From Ricinus communis (Eukaryota; Streptophyta; Magnoliopsida; Malpighiales; Euphorbiaceae): 64,000 bases of DNA. Made by a program: the position numbers and the translations under genes. Under the pieces are notes generated by a model, which made no database searches, was not told where the DNA came from, and saw nothing but the letters and a program-made list of their open reading frames with translations. The number at the start of each line of letters is the position of its first letter. Position 1 is the first letter of the stretch. Shown here piece by piece: positions 46,688 to 58,694 of the stretch. Location of the stretch: the NCBI RefSeq assembly GCF_019578655.1, contig NC_063261.1, forward strand, positions 22,795,126 through 22,859,125, read 5' to 3'.

Positions 46688-47617
46688 TTAAGTCTCCAAA
46701 TCAAACAATTTATACCCTTTCACATTAGATGGATATCCAATAAAATCACATTTTGTAATTCTTGAATCAAACTTTTTCCTGTGTGCAGCAATAGTTGTGG
46801 CAAAACATAGGAAACCAAAGACTTTAAGATTATTATAAGAAGGTGGTTTGTGAAAGAGTTGTTCATATGGTGTTTTATATTTAAGATTAGGAGTGGGTGT
46901 TCGATTAATAAGGTAGGTGGTAGTTAGAATAGCATCTCCCCGAAAAAAAATTGGTAATGAGGCTTGAAACAAGAGTGCTCAAGCCACATTTAGCAAGTGT
47001 TGGTGTTTTCTCTCTACTATCCCATTTTATTGTAGGGTATAGACACATGTTTTTTGATGTATAATGCCATGTAAGGCATAAAAAGATGGTAAATAAAATT
47101 CTAAGCCATTATTAGTTCTGATATGCTTAATTTTTATGCTAAATTGGCTGAATATAATATGGTAAAATTGTTGAAGCAATGGAGAAGTTTGGGATGTAGT
47201 TTGCATCAAATAGATCCAAGTGCAAAATAGGGTAAAGTCATCGACTATAGTAAGGAAATAATGATTACCATAGAGATCAATAGCAGAATAGAGTCCCCAA
47301 ATATCATTATGTATCAACTCGAAAGCATGTAAGGTATTTTGCACATGAATAGGAAAAGAATCTCTTTTTTGTTTTGTTTTTGGACAAAACAAACATAGAG
47401 AAAAATTATTAAAAGTAACATCATAAAGTACATGTATGTGTTTCAATCTGTCTAAAGATGGGTGGCCAATTCGTTGGTGCCATAAGGTGAGAGATGTAGT
47501 ACAAGCAGAAACATATGGAAAAGAGGTAAAAGACTTGGGAAAAAAAGAGCAAGATAAGTGTTGCTTGCTTTGAAGATAATAGAGACTAGCTTGCTGTTTA
47601 GCAATTCCAATCATCAT
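46688..47617 (-). pseudogene. Copia integrase remnant
   Basis: Two open stretches (47617-47027 and 46972-46688) cover the GAG-pre-integrase domain and integrase. The zinc-binding part shows LWHQRIGHPS and CLFCPKT (HHCC type). The core shows HNDIWG for the first acidic residue. At the second catalytic position the sequence reads RTNNGLEF, where active copies have Asp before NG, so this copy has Asn. A stop lies between CVYTLQ and the continuing NGIVERKHQHLL segment at about 47030. The C-terminal part KVFGFLCFATT...FDSRITKCDFIGYP is typical of copia integrase ends. Confidence 0.85.
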
Positions 47618-48806
47618 CTTGGAAGACTAGTCCTGGATATAACAAGAATTTTAAGAGAATAGGACAGTGTATTTAATATTGTTAACAAGTTTGCTACCAG
47701 AGCATTATTAGGAATTAAAGTACCATAAATGGTAATAGTACCAGTATAGTCATTGAGTAAAGCCATTAGTTTCTGAATATGATCTTGAGAGAGATTCAAC
47801 TGTGGATAAATTGTAGCATTACCTTTAGACGTGCTAAAGTCATCAGATCCAGATGAATCTTGTAAGACCACTTGATTAGCTGCTCCAACTCTAACACCTT
47901 GTCCAGCTCCATTTGACTTAGTAGCTCTTTTACCTTTAAACTTGAAATGTGTAGGATAACCGACAAGTTTATAGCAATTATCTTTCATATGTCGATTCTT
48001 TTTACAATAAACACAGAACAAAGATTCATTGGCCTTCTTGACTGCCATAGCAAAAGATTCAGCAAATGATGAATTACCAAGTTGAAATGACCTCTGAGAC
48101 TCTTCCCTTGTAGTCATGTTATACACTTGATCTAAAGATGGAAAATATTTCATAAGCAATAACTAAGATCTAAGTGCCTGATAGCTCTTATTCAATCGAT
48201 TAAGAAATTAGGAAACATAATCCTTCTGCTGGACATCAATATACTTTTGAAAACAATGTTGATTACAATTACCACATTCATAATAAGGTAAAGGCTTAAA
48301 ATTTTGAAGTTCTTCCTAAATAGTGGTCGACTCACAGACATAAGTGTCAATAAATCTGTTTCCTTGAGTAACAGTGCAAAGTTGATGTTGAAGATGACAA
48401 ATACGTGTATCATCAGATTGTGAAAATCTTCAATATAATGTTTGCCATATAAGTGTTGCATCATCCATATAAAAAATAGTGAAAGCAATTGTAGGAGAAA
48501 TTGACTTCAGCAACTATGATAAAAGAAGATTATTACATCTTTTCCAAGCCGTGAACAAAGAATCTGTAACAGGAGATTTCTGAACAGTACCGTCAAGAAA
48601 TCCTTATTACGAATTGAAATTTCTTGAAGAAAGGATCGACTCCATGAAGCATAGTTACTTGATGTCAGCTCGGGAGAAATCACTACAGAACTGTGATTCT
48701 CTATATGATGTAAATAGTAAGGAGAATTAGAATCTTCGATGACTGACAAATGCGGTTGAAAACCAGGAGGAACAGAATTAAGGGAACTGATGCTCACCAT
48801 TGTCAA
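47614..48806 (-). pseudogene. Copia gag remnant with zinc knuckle, protease core not found
   Basis: The gag start (SPYYLHHIENHSSVVISPEL, then NYASWSRSF) is at 48800-48610, as in plant copia Gag. Frameshifts follow. A later open stretch (48159-47614) has the CCHC knuckle CVYCKKNRHMKDNC at about 48020-47975. Downstream, the text passes directly to wording like the end of the protease region (GTLIPNNALVANLL). I could not find the Asp-Thr/Ser-Gly protease active site between the knuckle and the integrase in any minus frame. Confidence 0.75.
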
Positions 48807-49006
48807 ATCTAAAGTTTAGAAGTAAAAATAAAATCATAATTTTTAAAAAAATGAGCGAAAATTTGAGATAAGCTTAGATTCATGATCTACGCAACAACAG
48901 GAAGCTAGAAATGTAATTTGTTTATGAAGAAAGTATAAGAAAAATTAGAATTTTTAAGTGAATGATGTTTGGTGTGTGAGAAAGTACAAGAAAATGAGCT
49001 TTCCAT

Positions 49007-49018
49007 GCTCTGTTACTA
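49007..49018 (-). other. Primer-binding site (tRNA-Met type) of the copia element
   Basis: On the minus strand TAGTAACAGAGC, followed by ATGG, lies immediately inside the 5' LTR. It differs at only two positions from TGGTATCAGAGC, the initiator tRNA-Met complement used by most plant copia elements. Confidence 0.85.
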
Positions 49019-49181
49019 CAATAGAAAATAAAACGAGAAAATAAAGTCTTTATTAATGAGACTTCATCAATTACATCTAGATACCTTATATATATATATA
49101 TAGTTAGATATTAGCTATCTATATTTACATGAATAAATCCTTAATATTACAAACATTTACAAAAAGATCCTATACTTAATA
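49019..49181 (-). repeat. 5' LTR of the copia element
   Basis: It matches the other LTR over almost its whole length but has a short (TA)n and an additional GTTAGATATTAGCTATCTA piece near 49102-49120. Its outer end reads TATTAAG on the minus strand where the 3' LTR has TGTTAAG. The divergence between the two LTRs shows that the insertion is old. Confidence 0.9.
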
Positions 49182-49186
49182 ACTCA

Positions 49187-51571
49187 TAAAAAATTAAAAT
49201 CTAGTTAATTATTCTTTTTATCTCTACTATTATAATAAAAAAATTCTAAATTAATTAATCTCTCTCCCTTCCTTTTAATGATTATTTTAGGTAACCAAAC
49301 ACAATAGAGTAAAAGATTTATTTTTCATCTCCTTCAGTTTCTTTCCATTCTTTTTAAAGTTCTTTCTCCTTCTCTCTTCTCTTGATCCTTATGCATAATA
49401 TTAATGTTGCTTTATAAATTGTAATAAACTCGCTTATACATATCATAAAGGTAAAAACTCATCTAATATAGAAGAAATGACTCAAACATGAGACTTTTCA
49501 CTTATAAGATAAACACTTTTACCACTTAAAATAGACTTCAAGTGTTATAGACATTTTTGTTACCTTTAATTTTTTAGAAGTTTATATTTTAAAAATAATT
49601 AATTGTTATTATAATTTTAACTTTAATTGCAATTAAAATTAACTCTTAACAACCGCTATATATAAAGTTAACATTCTTAAATTCTAAATAAGTTATAAAA
49701 TTAATTTCAAATTAAAGTTTGAAATGAGTCGAATATTACTTATTAAATTTAATAATAGCTAAAAAATGCACCCTAAAATTTAAAATATAAGAATTACATA
49801 TAAACAAAAAATAATAAACCAAAAACAAAGCTGCCAGCAGCCACAATCCATGCTTACTAAAACACAGATACCACAATTATATAAGGGCAATTTCATTTTC
49901 ATGCATTTGGATGGTTCTTTTTTCTTTAAGCATAAAATAGTGCAATAATTTTACTTCCTAATTGATTAAGTGCTTATGCAAATGTTGATTTCATGATTAT
50001 ACGAAATTAGGGCACACCCTAGTTTCCTATAATTCCTAATGAAAGAGCTTTCCGAATTAGGGGTAAACCATTGCTAATTAGGCTCCCATAAAAAGAAAAA
50101 TAGTTTGAAACTTACTGAGATAATTATACTAATTTTTTATTTTTACTTTTAAGTAAAAACATTACTTTTTATTTTCATTAACTTGATATATTTTACTTTA
50201 ATAGTTTTATGAGATTATTTTTAAAGTAGATGCTTATATTTAGACCAAAATCTTTTTTTTTTCTTATTAATTGAAAAAAGAATAAAAAAATAACAATAAA
50301 CTTTTAAGAGATGCCATATTTATGAAGTCAATGATTATTGATTTTCCAAAAGTAATATTCACTTTTTCAAAAATTAAAAGGGACAATTGCTACCTTTTTT
50401 TTTTTTTCTTCTTTTTAGTGCTTTCCCAACTGCTAATTATTTGTGTACAAAAATTATTCTTTTCACCATTGAGCCCAATAGCTTAATCATTATAATTTTC
50501 CATAAAATAATTCGATTCAAGATATTATTAACACTTGACTCGTCAAAATTATACTAATAATCAAAATCGACCTGAATTTGAAATATTTTTTATAAGTAAT
50601 ATAAATTTTACTAATATTGGAACTAATTCTAGAAAAAAACTATAAAGAATAATAAGCATAAGAAGAACTCCTTAATAGCTAAAAGAAGAAGAAGACTATA
50701 TATTTTTTAATTTATAAATTTGTCAGTGGAAATATATTTACTACATCTTATTATTATGCATAATATAGATTAATTAATAATAATTTTTATAGTTTCCAAG
50801 CATAGAAGTCAAACGGTTGTCTTCTTAAATTCAATTCAAATTTCTAATGAATTTAAAAATAAAATTAAATTCAAATTGTTACACTACGAAAAAACTTGAA
50901 TAACTTGATTTAATATATGAACCGAATGAACTGAAAATAAGAGTTAAATTCAAAGAGCTACAAGGTTAAAGATTAAATTTTTAGTACCTTTCTTTTTTAT
51001 GGTAAATAAAACCTGAAACATATCTCCCCTTTTAACCTATAGTGTTTTATGTGTATTGGGTAGATCTAGGCATGGTGTTATTTGTTGGCTACATTTCATT
51101 TTCCAGGGCCATCAAATTTGAATCCACTTTGGAAGGATGACCCATCCTTGTTTTTATGTCTGTATGGAAGCAAGTAGGTGATGATGGAGAAATCATCTGA
51201 CCATACTGGCATTTTCTGTAACCTTCCAACTATTGCCTATTGCTACATAAGAAGTTTGACATTTCTTTTTGACCATTTGCCACCATAACCAAAATTGGTC
51301 ATTCAGATTATGACTGATTTTTACACCCTCACCTTTGTATTTCTGTCTGCAAGTTTAGCAGCAAATCTTGATTTGCAAATGAAAATTATTTGACTGGTTT
51401 TGAGGTAGTTTTGTAACTCTCCATATATTTTCGTTTTCATATTAATTTGGAGGCCTTTTAGCAATTGGTAATGGGCCTATTTGCTTGGACCGATTTCCAT
51501 TTTTTTTTTCTCATCATTAGTAATAGGTTTTTGTTTGAATTGTGTTGAAACCTTCTATCAGCCGGTTAGTA

Positions 51572-51603
<32 letters not shown>

Positions 51604-52514
51604 GTATTTATGTATTTTATAACTTTTGAAATCTTATTTGTTTAAAAAGAAAGGAATAGACTTTTTTAAAAGTAGGTTATATTAGTAAAAATAATTAAAA
51701 CATAAATATTTAATTTCAAAAGCATAATAATATCAAATTAGTAATATCAGCTAGTTTGACATTACTTTTCCAACATGTCTTAAGTTTCTTTTTTAAAAAT
51801 TTGTAATATTTTTTTTAATTTTTTTTTCAATACACTTATACTCCAAATCGATCAAATATTTATTAGTTTTAAATAATTAAGTATATCAGTCTTTTAAAGT
51901 TAAAAATGTAAAACACTCTTATACATCATTTACTTATTCGTTTTATGTATACACTTAATGCAAGAAAAATATTACCTCAGTTCTTAGCTTTTTTTTTCTT
52001 AATACTACTATCAGACAAGTATTGTAATCAGATCTTTTTAAAGTAGATTCAAGAAAATAAAACTAGTAAGCAGATTCAAGCAAATAAAAATAGTACTGTG
52101 TAAATAAATTTATTTTTTGAAAAAAATAGATTCCTTACAATAATGCTAAAGTGGCTTGAGAAATAAGGGGGAATTTAAATTTATATAAGGGAATTTTTTA
52201 GAAATATTTTAAAATAAAAAAAATTATCGTTTTTATTGTATAAACTATTTTTTTAAAATGTTATTTTATATATTTTTTTAATAAAATATAGTGTAATTGT
52301 TTTTTATTTATTTTTGGTTATTTTATTAAAGAATAAACAAAAAACAACTATTATCATATTTTTTTTAAAAATTAAAAAATTATATTTTTAATATATCCAC
52401 ACAATAAAAGTGAACAAAATTTACATCGTATCCTTTTATAAAAAAATTAAAAGAACATAGGTATCTTATAATTTTTCCTTTCTTAATGGACCGAGAAAAG
52501 CCCATGAGACTTAC
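49187..52514. other. Long AT-rich intergenic DNA upstream of eIF3G
   Basis: No gene is supported over 3.3 kb. Most of it is strongly AT-rich. The part 51020-51520 is clearly less AT-rich and has no open frame of note; it could be an old exon-like or regulatory island but I recognise nothing in it. A 26-base T run lies at 51578-51603. Confidence 0.4.
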
Positions 52515-52734
52515 TGGGCCCCTATAACAAAAGGAAACAACCGACATCGTTTCAAATTTCAGACCTGTAAATAAAACCGACGTCGTTCACAAGTCCTTAA
52601 GTGGAAGGGAAACCCTCCCTATAAATATCTTTCACGGGTAGCCACCACCACCACAAACAACAGCAACAAAATCAAAACTTCACATCTTCTCAAAAATAAA
52701 CCCTAACCCTAAGATCTCACCGAATTGAAAAGCC
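52515..52734 (+). promoter_or_regulatory. eIF3G core promoter: TGGGCC, repeated CGACRTCGTT, TATA, telobox
   Basis: Four sites are stacked upstream of the start. TGGGCC (52515-52520) is a site II/TCP-type motif. CCGACATCGTT (52541-52551) and CCGACGTCGTT (52577-52587) are two near-identical boxes 36 bases apart. TATAAATA is at 52620-52627. A telobox AAACCCTAACCCTAA is at 52698-52712 in the leader. Site II plus telobox is the usual arrangement for plant translation-machinery genes, which fits the product. Confidence 0.65.
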
Positions 52735-55700
52735 ATGTCAGCTCTAAACCAGAAGCCACTCCGATGGGGAGAGCTCGATGAGGACGACGGAGAGGATTTA
52801 GACTTTCTATTGCCACCAAAGCAAGTAATTGGGCCCGATGATAACGGGATCAAGAGAGTGATTGAGTACAAATTTAACGACGATGGTAATAAAATTAAGA
52901 TAACAACAACAACAAGAGTTAGGAAGCTAGCTAAAGCTAGGTTAAGTAAAAGTGCAATTGAGAGAAGAAACTGGCCTAAGTTTGGTGATGCTGTTCATGA
53001 AGATGTTGGTGCTAGACTTACTATGGTTTCTACTGAAGAGATCTTGCTTGAAAGGCCCAGAGCTCCTGGTAAATTTTTGCTATCGATTTTTCTTTGTTTG
53101 CTTTATGAGGTACCTGAGGAAATTGATAAAGAATTGATTTTTTATTGGAAAAGGGAAAAAAAGAGGGCATATATTTAGGGTGTTTTTCTTGAAAATTCTT
53201 TTGAACTTTGATTTCTTAAGGGGGTGGAATTGGAATTGAAAAAGATTTAATTTTTTGTTGGAAAATCTAAACATAATAGATTTAGGTGCTTTTGGTTTGT
53301 TTTGTGGTGAAAGCTGTGTTTCTAAAATTTATTGTGGTGTTAAATTGTGTTTGTAAATGGAGGAGATTTGTGAGATAACTGAAATTTTTTTAATAGTGAT
53401 AACGGAATTAATAAAAGAATTAGGTAAGTCTAGTTCTTTTGTGCTAAAGCTGGTTTTTATTTATTTATTTACTTATTTTTTTTATTTTTTATCACGGTGT
53501 TGAAATATATTTGAAAATCGAAAAAAATTGTGAGAAATTGGAATTCTACTTGCTATCCTCTGATATGATTGTGAGGAAGTTAGAAGGAAAAGAAATTGAG
53601 GAAATTTGTTTTGCTTGTTTTTCAATGAAGTGATATTGACTTTGTGTAGTGATAATGATTCGAAAGTTAGCGACATAAAATGTGTTACATTGAACTATAT
53701 TTGAACTTGTGTAGTGATATGGAGAAGAATGATTGTCTTGTGACTTCGTGTCATGAAGGTTAAGAAATGACTACATTAAAGTGTATTTGAAATTTGTGTA
53801 GTGATCTTTAAAAAGTATTTGCATAGATGAATTGATATTTGTTATTGCGAGAGAACTTGGATGAAAAGGTTTCTTTTCTTTACAAGTAAATGTTTCTAGA
53901 TGCAGCTAAGGCTATGTCAATGTTCCTTTTGCCATATATAGACAGTATCACCTAATATCTTAGTATTCATATCCACAATGCAACTGTGTTTTGTTCTCGT
54001 TTCTTTTTCTGTGCTACTACTCTGTCTGGCTATATTTAATTTAAATGTGTTGCTTGAGTTTGAATACTTGTGACTGCAATATTCTTTTGTTTATGGTGGC
54101 CAATTAGCCAATCACATGTTTGCCTTATGGCTGCTATTTGATGTGAATGGTCAGTAAGCTCACCAAAATTATCTGTTGGTGACATTTAATGGTGAAAAAG
54201 GTGTCTGGTTTCACTTTTAGGTTATCAACTACATTCTCATTGTATGCAAGTTATTTAGACTGTTGGCATGACTTTTTTGCTATTATTTGGTTGCCGGCTG
54301 TATTGAATTTCACTATCTTGTTTAGGTTTGCTGTGTTAGAATCCTCATGTTTCTTTGGCAATGTTAGACTATCGGCATGACTTTTTTGCTATCACTTTTT
54401 TTTTATGTGAATGGTCAGTAAGCTCACCAAGAGTAGCACTCTGTTGGTGGTTTTTCATGGTTAACAAGACTTCTAGTTTAACCTTTAGGTCATCAACAAC
54501 ATGTGTAAGATGTTCAGTTTTTAATTGGTATGGTGGCCAATTAGCCAATCACATAGTGCCATGTGGCTGTTACTTGATGTGAATGGTCAGTATGTCACCA
54601 AAAGTATATTTGTTGGTGGCTTTTGACGGTGAAAAAGATTTTTGATTTCACTATGAGATTATCAGCAACATTCATAGATTCTAAATCATTAATAGTACTT
54701 TGTATTTATCTTGTTATGGTGGCTAATTAGCCATTCACATGTAGCTGCATGGCTTCTGTTTTATGTGAATGGTCAGTAAGCTCACCAAAAGTAGCATTTT
54801 GTTGTTGGCACTGTATAGTGAACAAGAATTTCTTGTTCACTTTTAGGTCATCACCTACATTGAATTATTGTCCTATCATATAATTTTAAATATCCTTATT
54901 GAGAAACTTGTTTTGTTGAATTATTTTGAAATTGTTTATGGAGATTATTCACGTATCACTCTATCTTAGAATTGCAAATATGTTTTCCAAGTACGTCGTT
55001 TACTTTTTTGGAACAGCTGTATCATCTCAATTTTTTGTATTATTTTTTTGGTTTATGGAATGCCGTGTTAGTTCCTTGCTGGAGAGTCTCTCTTGTGCCT
55101 TCACAGAAGAATCTAATGGCGATGGTGCTGTAAAAAGTTAATATCTTGAAAAATTCTGTCTTTCCTTTGATGACATAACACTCCGATATTACTATTCCAT
55201 TAGTTAGTTTTCTCAAAACTGCAGGTTGTTGCACAAAATATACCCATCTTATTAGTTTGGCCTTGTGTGTTGCTATTAATAGAACTTCATCTGATAGTTC
55301 TCTTGTTTGGAACTTTTTACCTTGGCTAAGCTTCTGGTCAAGGGTAATTTTGTGATGTAGAACAATGTGCTGTTGATGATATTTATTTTGTTATTATTTC
55401 CAACATTTTGGTTGTGGTTTATTTAATTCTTAATATGCCAACAGGTACCAAAATGGAAGAAACCAAGTTACCAGGTGATAACTTGGCTCAGTTAGGTAAA
55501 GCTGGAGCTGTTCTCATGGTGTGCAGAACTTGTGGTAAGAAAGGTGACCACTGGACATCACGATGCCCCTACAAGGATCTGGCGGTATCAACGGATACCT
55601 TCAGTGATAAACCACCTGCATCAGAGACTGCTACTGCGGCATCTGGAACCGCCAAGGCTGCTTATGTGCCACCAAGCATGAGAGCAGGTGCTGAGAGAAC

Positions 55701-55983
55701 CAGTGGATCAGATATGAGGCGCAGGAATGAAGAGAATTCAGTTCGTGTGACCAACTTATCAGAGGATACTAGAGAGCCTGACTTGCTCGAACTATTCCGT
55801 ACATTTGGTCCTGTCAGCCGTGTTTATGTTGCTATTGATCAGAAGACTGGTGTCAGCAGGGGTTTTGGTTTTGTGAACTTTGTAAACAAGGAAGACGCCG
55901 AGAGGGCTATCAACAAGCTCAATGGATATGGTTATGACAATTTAATTCTTCGAGTTGAATGGGCGACACCAAGATCAAATTAG
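52735..55983 (+). CDS. eIF3G: Eukaryotic translation initiation factor 3 subunit G, 2 exons, 290 aa
   Basis: Exons: 52735-53068 and 55445-55983, with a 2.4-kb GT-AG intron; 291 codons with stop. The N-terminal part (1-120) is the eIF3g domain with an acidic start and the ITTTTRVRKLAKARLSKSA stretch. A zinc knuckle CRTCGKKGDHWTSRC occupies 138-152. The C-terminal RRM (about 209-287) shows RNP2 VRVTNL at 211-216 and RNP1 RGFGFVNF at 250-257. The length is close to the Arabidopsis protein (about 294 aa). eIF3g is part of the eIF3 complex in the cytosol; it binds RNA and eIF3i and helps scanning and reinitiation. The intron contains an imperfect repeat array. Confidence 0.96.
54094..54890 (+). 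repeat. Imperfect tandem repeat array in the eIF3G intron
   Basis: A unit that contains ATGTGAATGGTCAGTAAGCT, CACCAAAAGTA and a following GTTGGTGGC...AGGTCATCA part occurs four times, with anchors at 54141, 54405, 54577 and 54773. Three copies are preceded by TGGTGGCCAATTAGCCAATC (at 54094, 54531, 54717, the last slightly changed). The spacing is uneven (264, 172, 196 bases). A smaller internal doublet GGCATGACTTTTTTGCTAT occurs at 54268 and 54375. Confidence 0.85.
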
Positions 55984-56658
55984 ATTGGTAATATTCAATA
56001 TCAGCTGGTGAGCCAGTTTTTGGCTTTCGATTCGCTTCCCGAGTCTCCTCCTTGTTCTCCTTCAGGATTTTTGTTGTTTATAAGGTTACTTATATTTAAG
56101 ATTGAGCTGATAGGATCCCTTTAGGATTTGAAGAATGAATGCTATTGTTATTCTTGTTTATGATATTATTGCTCATCTTAATTGGTTTCTGAAATCAGCA
56201 TAATACTTTAGCAAATAGATTACCTTTTTATCCGTGTGTTTTTTTCTTTAGACAAAGGAAGCGAGGGAGACTCAACCCTCCTCATAGTCCAAAATTAACG
56301 AGTTAGGATATGCACCCATTGTGTTGCTAAGCTTGTGGGTATGAGTTTCAATTGACTCTATTGTAACCAAGAAACATCGGGCGATTATGTTATGGTATCA
56401 AATTTTTAGAGAGGTCTTGAAGCAGGAGCATTATCAGTCAAACTCAGTATTAGAAAAGCTAATTTTAATGAAATCTTCAAGACAGGAAGCAACTGCTTGC
56501 ATGCATGCATGATCTTACCCTCTTGTGGATTATATAAATACTTATATTTTATTTAATTACACACACGTACATGCATAGGAAGGACCTGCTGAAATTATTA
56601 CTCTCTATTAAGAATACTGACATGCCATGGCTATCATGTCCCTAACACGAGAGCTAAG
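55984..56658. other. Convergent 3' flanks of eIF3G and the receptor kinase
   Basis: Stop codons of the two genes are 675 bases apart. The interval should hold both 3' UTRs and poly(A) sites. A GCATGCATGCATG run lies at 56497-56509. No gene is seen. Confidence 0.45.
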
Positions 56659-58694
56659 CTAGTAGTTTCCTTGGTTCTTTGTTGCTGCAATAGTCAAGAT
56701 GTACTCAATTTCCTCTGCAACTTCTTTCATGGAAGGCCTGTTCTCTCTCCTTTCCTCCAAACAATCCAGCGCCAGAAGTGCCAATGCCTTGATGCTCTCA
56801 AGCTCCAAGCTGCTCGCTTTCTCCTTTAGCAAAGGATCAATTATCTCCATAAACTTTTCCTCCTCTACCATCCTTTGCACATAAATCACCAAGTTGACAT
56901 TATCTTCTCCTCTATCGAAATCTATTGCCTTCATAGAAGTCAATAGCTCCAACAATACAACTCCAAAGCTATAAACATCGCTCTTATCAGTCAGCTGGAA
57001 TCTCCTGAAATACTCAGGATCTATATACCCAATAGTACCCTGGGCGCAGGTTGATATGTGACTCAAGTCACTGTAAGCTAACCTTGACAAACCAAAATCT
57101 GAAATCTTGGCATTTAATTTGTCATCAAGAAGGATATTGCTCGACTTGATGTCTCGATGATATATTGGAGGAGTAGCAGAGGTGTGGAGATAACTGAGGC
57201 ACTCTGCAGTCTCATGAGCAATTCGGAGACGACATGTCCAAGATAGTCGGCTTTGTCCATCAAGCCCCCCTAAATGATCAAGAAGAGTTCCATTTTGTAT
57301 ATATTCATAAACAAGAATAGGCTGCACCAGCTCAACACAGCAACCAAGCAAGCCTACGAGACTTCTGTGATTGACTTGGCATAGGATTCGAACCTCGTTC
57401 AAAAGCTGGTCAGTGCTTTTCGTATTTCCAAGCTTAGCACATTTGACAGCAACCACAGTGCCATCATCAAGAACGCCTTTATAGACTTCACCGTACCCGC
57501 CTGCGCCTATGAGACGGTCTTTGGAGAAGCTGTTCGTTGCTTTCTTGATCTCTTTCCCTGTAAAGAGTTTTGCTGTTTTGCTTCCATCGGCACTCAAGAT
57601 TTCTTCGCGGTGTCTGGCCAAACGTTCTTGTGCTTCTTTGATGCCTTTGTTATGTTTGTAGAGTGGGACACCGATGGTGATAGCCAAGAGCAATACGCTG
57701 AGGCTGGAACTTAAACCTGCTATGAGTGCAGTCTTCCTTGATCTATCACCACAGCCTCCAAGACCTTCACAACCAGCAGCTGCACAAATTACCAAAATTA
57801 GAGATCAGCCACCTTCCAAAAATATAAGAAAATGAAAAAGAAAACACATAATAAATAAAATTCTCAGAAAAGTTTATAGCTCGAGTATTATATGTTCTTA
57901 CGTTGAGCACATATGCCTTGGGTCGGATCCCACCGAAGTCCGACCTTACAATAGCACCTTTTAACCCCACTTATATTCGGGTCAGGGCCACAAGCGGAGC
58001 TCCCATCACAATCCACCTGAGACCCACAAACCGGCTCTTGTGGTTGCTCCCACTGAATCTCCAGCCCCGGATCTTGCCACCTATCCACGGGTAAATCGGT
58101 ATCCAAATTAACAAAAATTTTATAGGCTCTACACCCGCCCGCCTCGCGAATCCGTATCCTATAAGCCGAAGGTGACCCGCCCGCTTTGTAGGTACAACAC
58201 AAGGAGAAATCCGCACACGGAGACTCCTGTCTTCCTCTAGTACTGTTAGCATACAAGTGGCACAAGCTGGTCGCTGAACAATCCAACGGTTGATCAAGGA
58301 TTGATTCAGAACAATTCATGAGCATGACCGTATTGGAACTAGTAATATTGAAAGGCAGCGAACTGTTCAACTGTATTCCTTGGTGAATATAATCAGACAC
58401 CATGCAGGTGTTTGGTATGATATCTGCTGGCTGTATCACCAGCCGTTGAGTGGATTGATCGATAGAAATGATCGGGTACGAGTTATTAACCGTATCGAAT
58501 ACAAGAGTACTTGCGTTGCATGTGATTTTATAAGATTGGTCGCCACATGTGGGTCCTGTGCTGAGTGGATATGGGACTGACATGTTGCCACAGTTGGGGC
58601 ATTGGATGGCTGAGAAAGTGCTTACGGCGAAGGTCAAGAGTAGCGCCGCCGTGAGGAGGAGGTGATATGGTGGTGGTGATGGTGTTGGCTTCAT
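56659..58694 (-). CDS. Wall-associated receptor kinase-like protein (WAKL20-like), 2 exons, 637 aa
   Basis: Exons in minus order: 58694-57902 and 57779-56659; 638 codons with stop. I start at the ATG at 58694; the codon four triplets upstream (58706) is GTG. Residues 1-32 form a signal peptide. The extracellular part (33-280) has the GUB_WAK-type start CPNCGNMSVPYPLSTGPTCG, many cysteines and a C-terminal Cys cluster (SACGPDPNISGVKRCYC). A membrane helix covers about 282-304. The kinase has glycine loop IGAGGYGEV (355-363), Lys377, Glu393, HRDIKSSN with Asp474 and DFG at 492-494, so all catalytic residues are present and it is an RD kinase. Relatives monitor the cell wall or act in defence; the ligand is unknown. 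No EGF repeat is present, which separates WAKL from classic WAK. Confidence 0.94.

Larger units (their letters stand above)
44686..49181 (-). mobile_element. Ty1/copia LTR retrotransposon, structurally complete but decayed
   Basis: The element spans 4,496 bases and is flanked by a 5-bp direct duplication ACTCA (44681-44685 and 49182-49186). Short LTRs (157 and 163 bp) bound it. Read on the minus strand the order is 5' LTR, primer-binding site, gag with zinc knuckle, integrase, then reverse transcriptase/RNase H remnants, polypurine tract, 3' LTR. Integrase before reverse transcriptase is diagnostic for copia. All coding parts are broken by stops and frameshifts, so it cannot move by itself. 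It is shorter than a typical full copia element, partly because the protease core seems to be missing. Confidence 0.93.

Noticed and set aside
54094..54890. CRISPR-like array in the eIF3G intron
   Set aside because: The units are long, diverged and unevenly spaced, and the host is a plant; no Cas genes exist.
57903..58580. Additional frames within the receptor-kinase first exon
   Set aside because: They are alternative-frame or antisense readings of a conserved exon.
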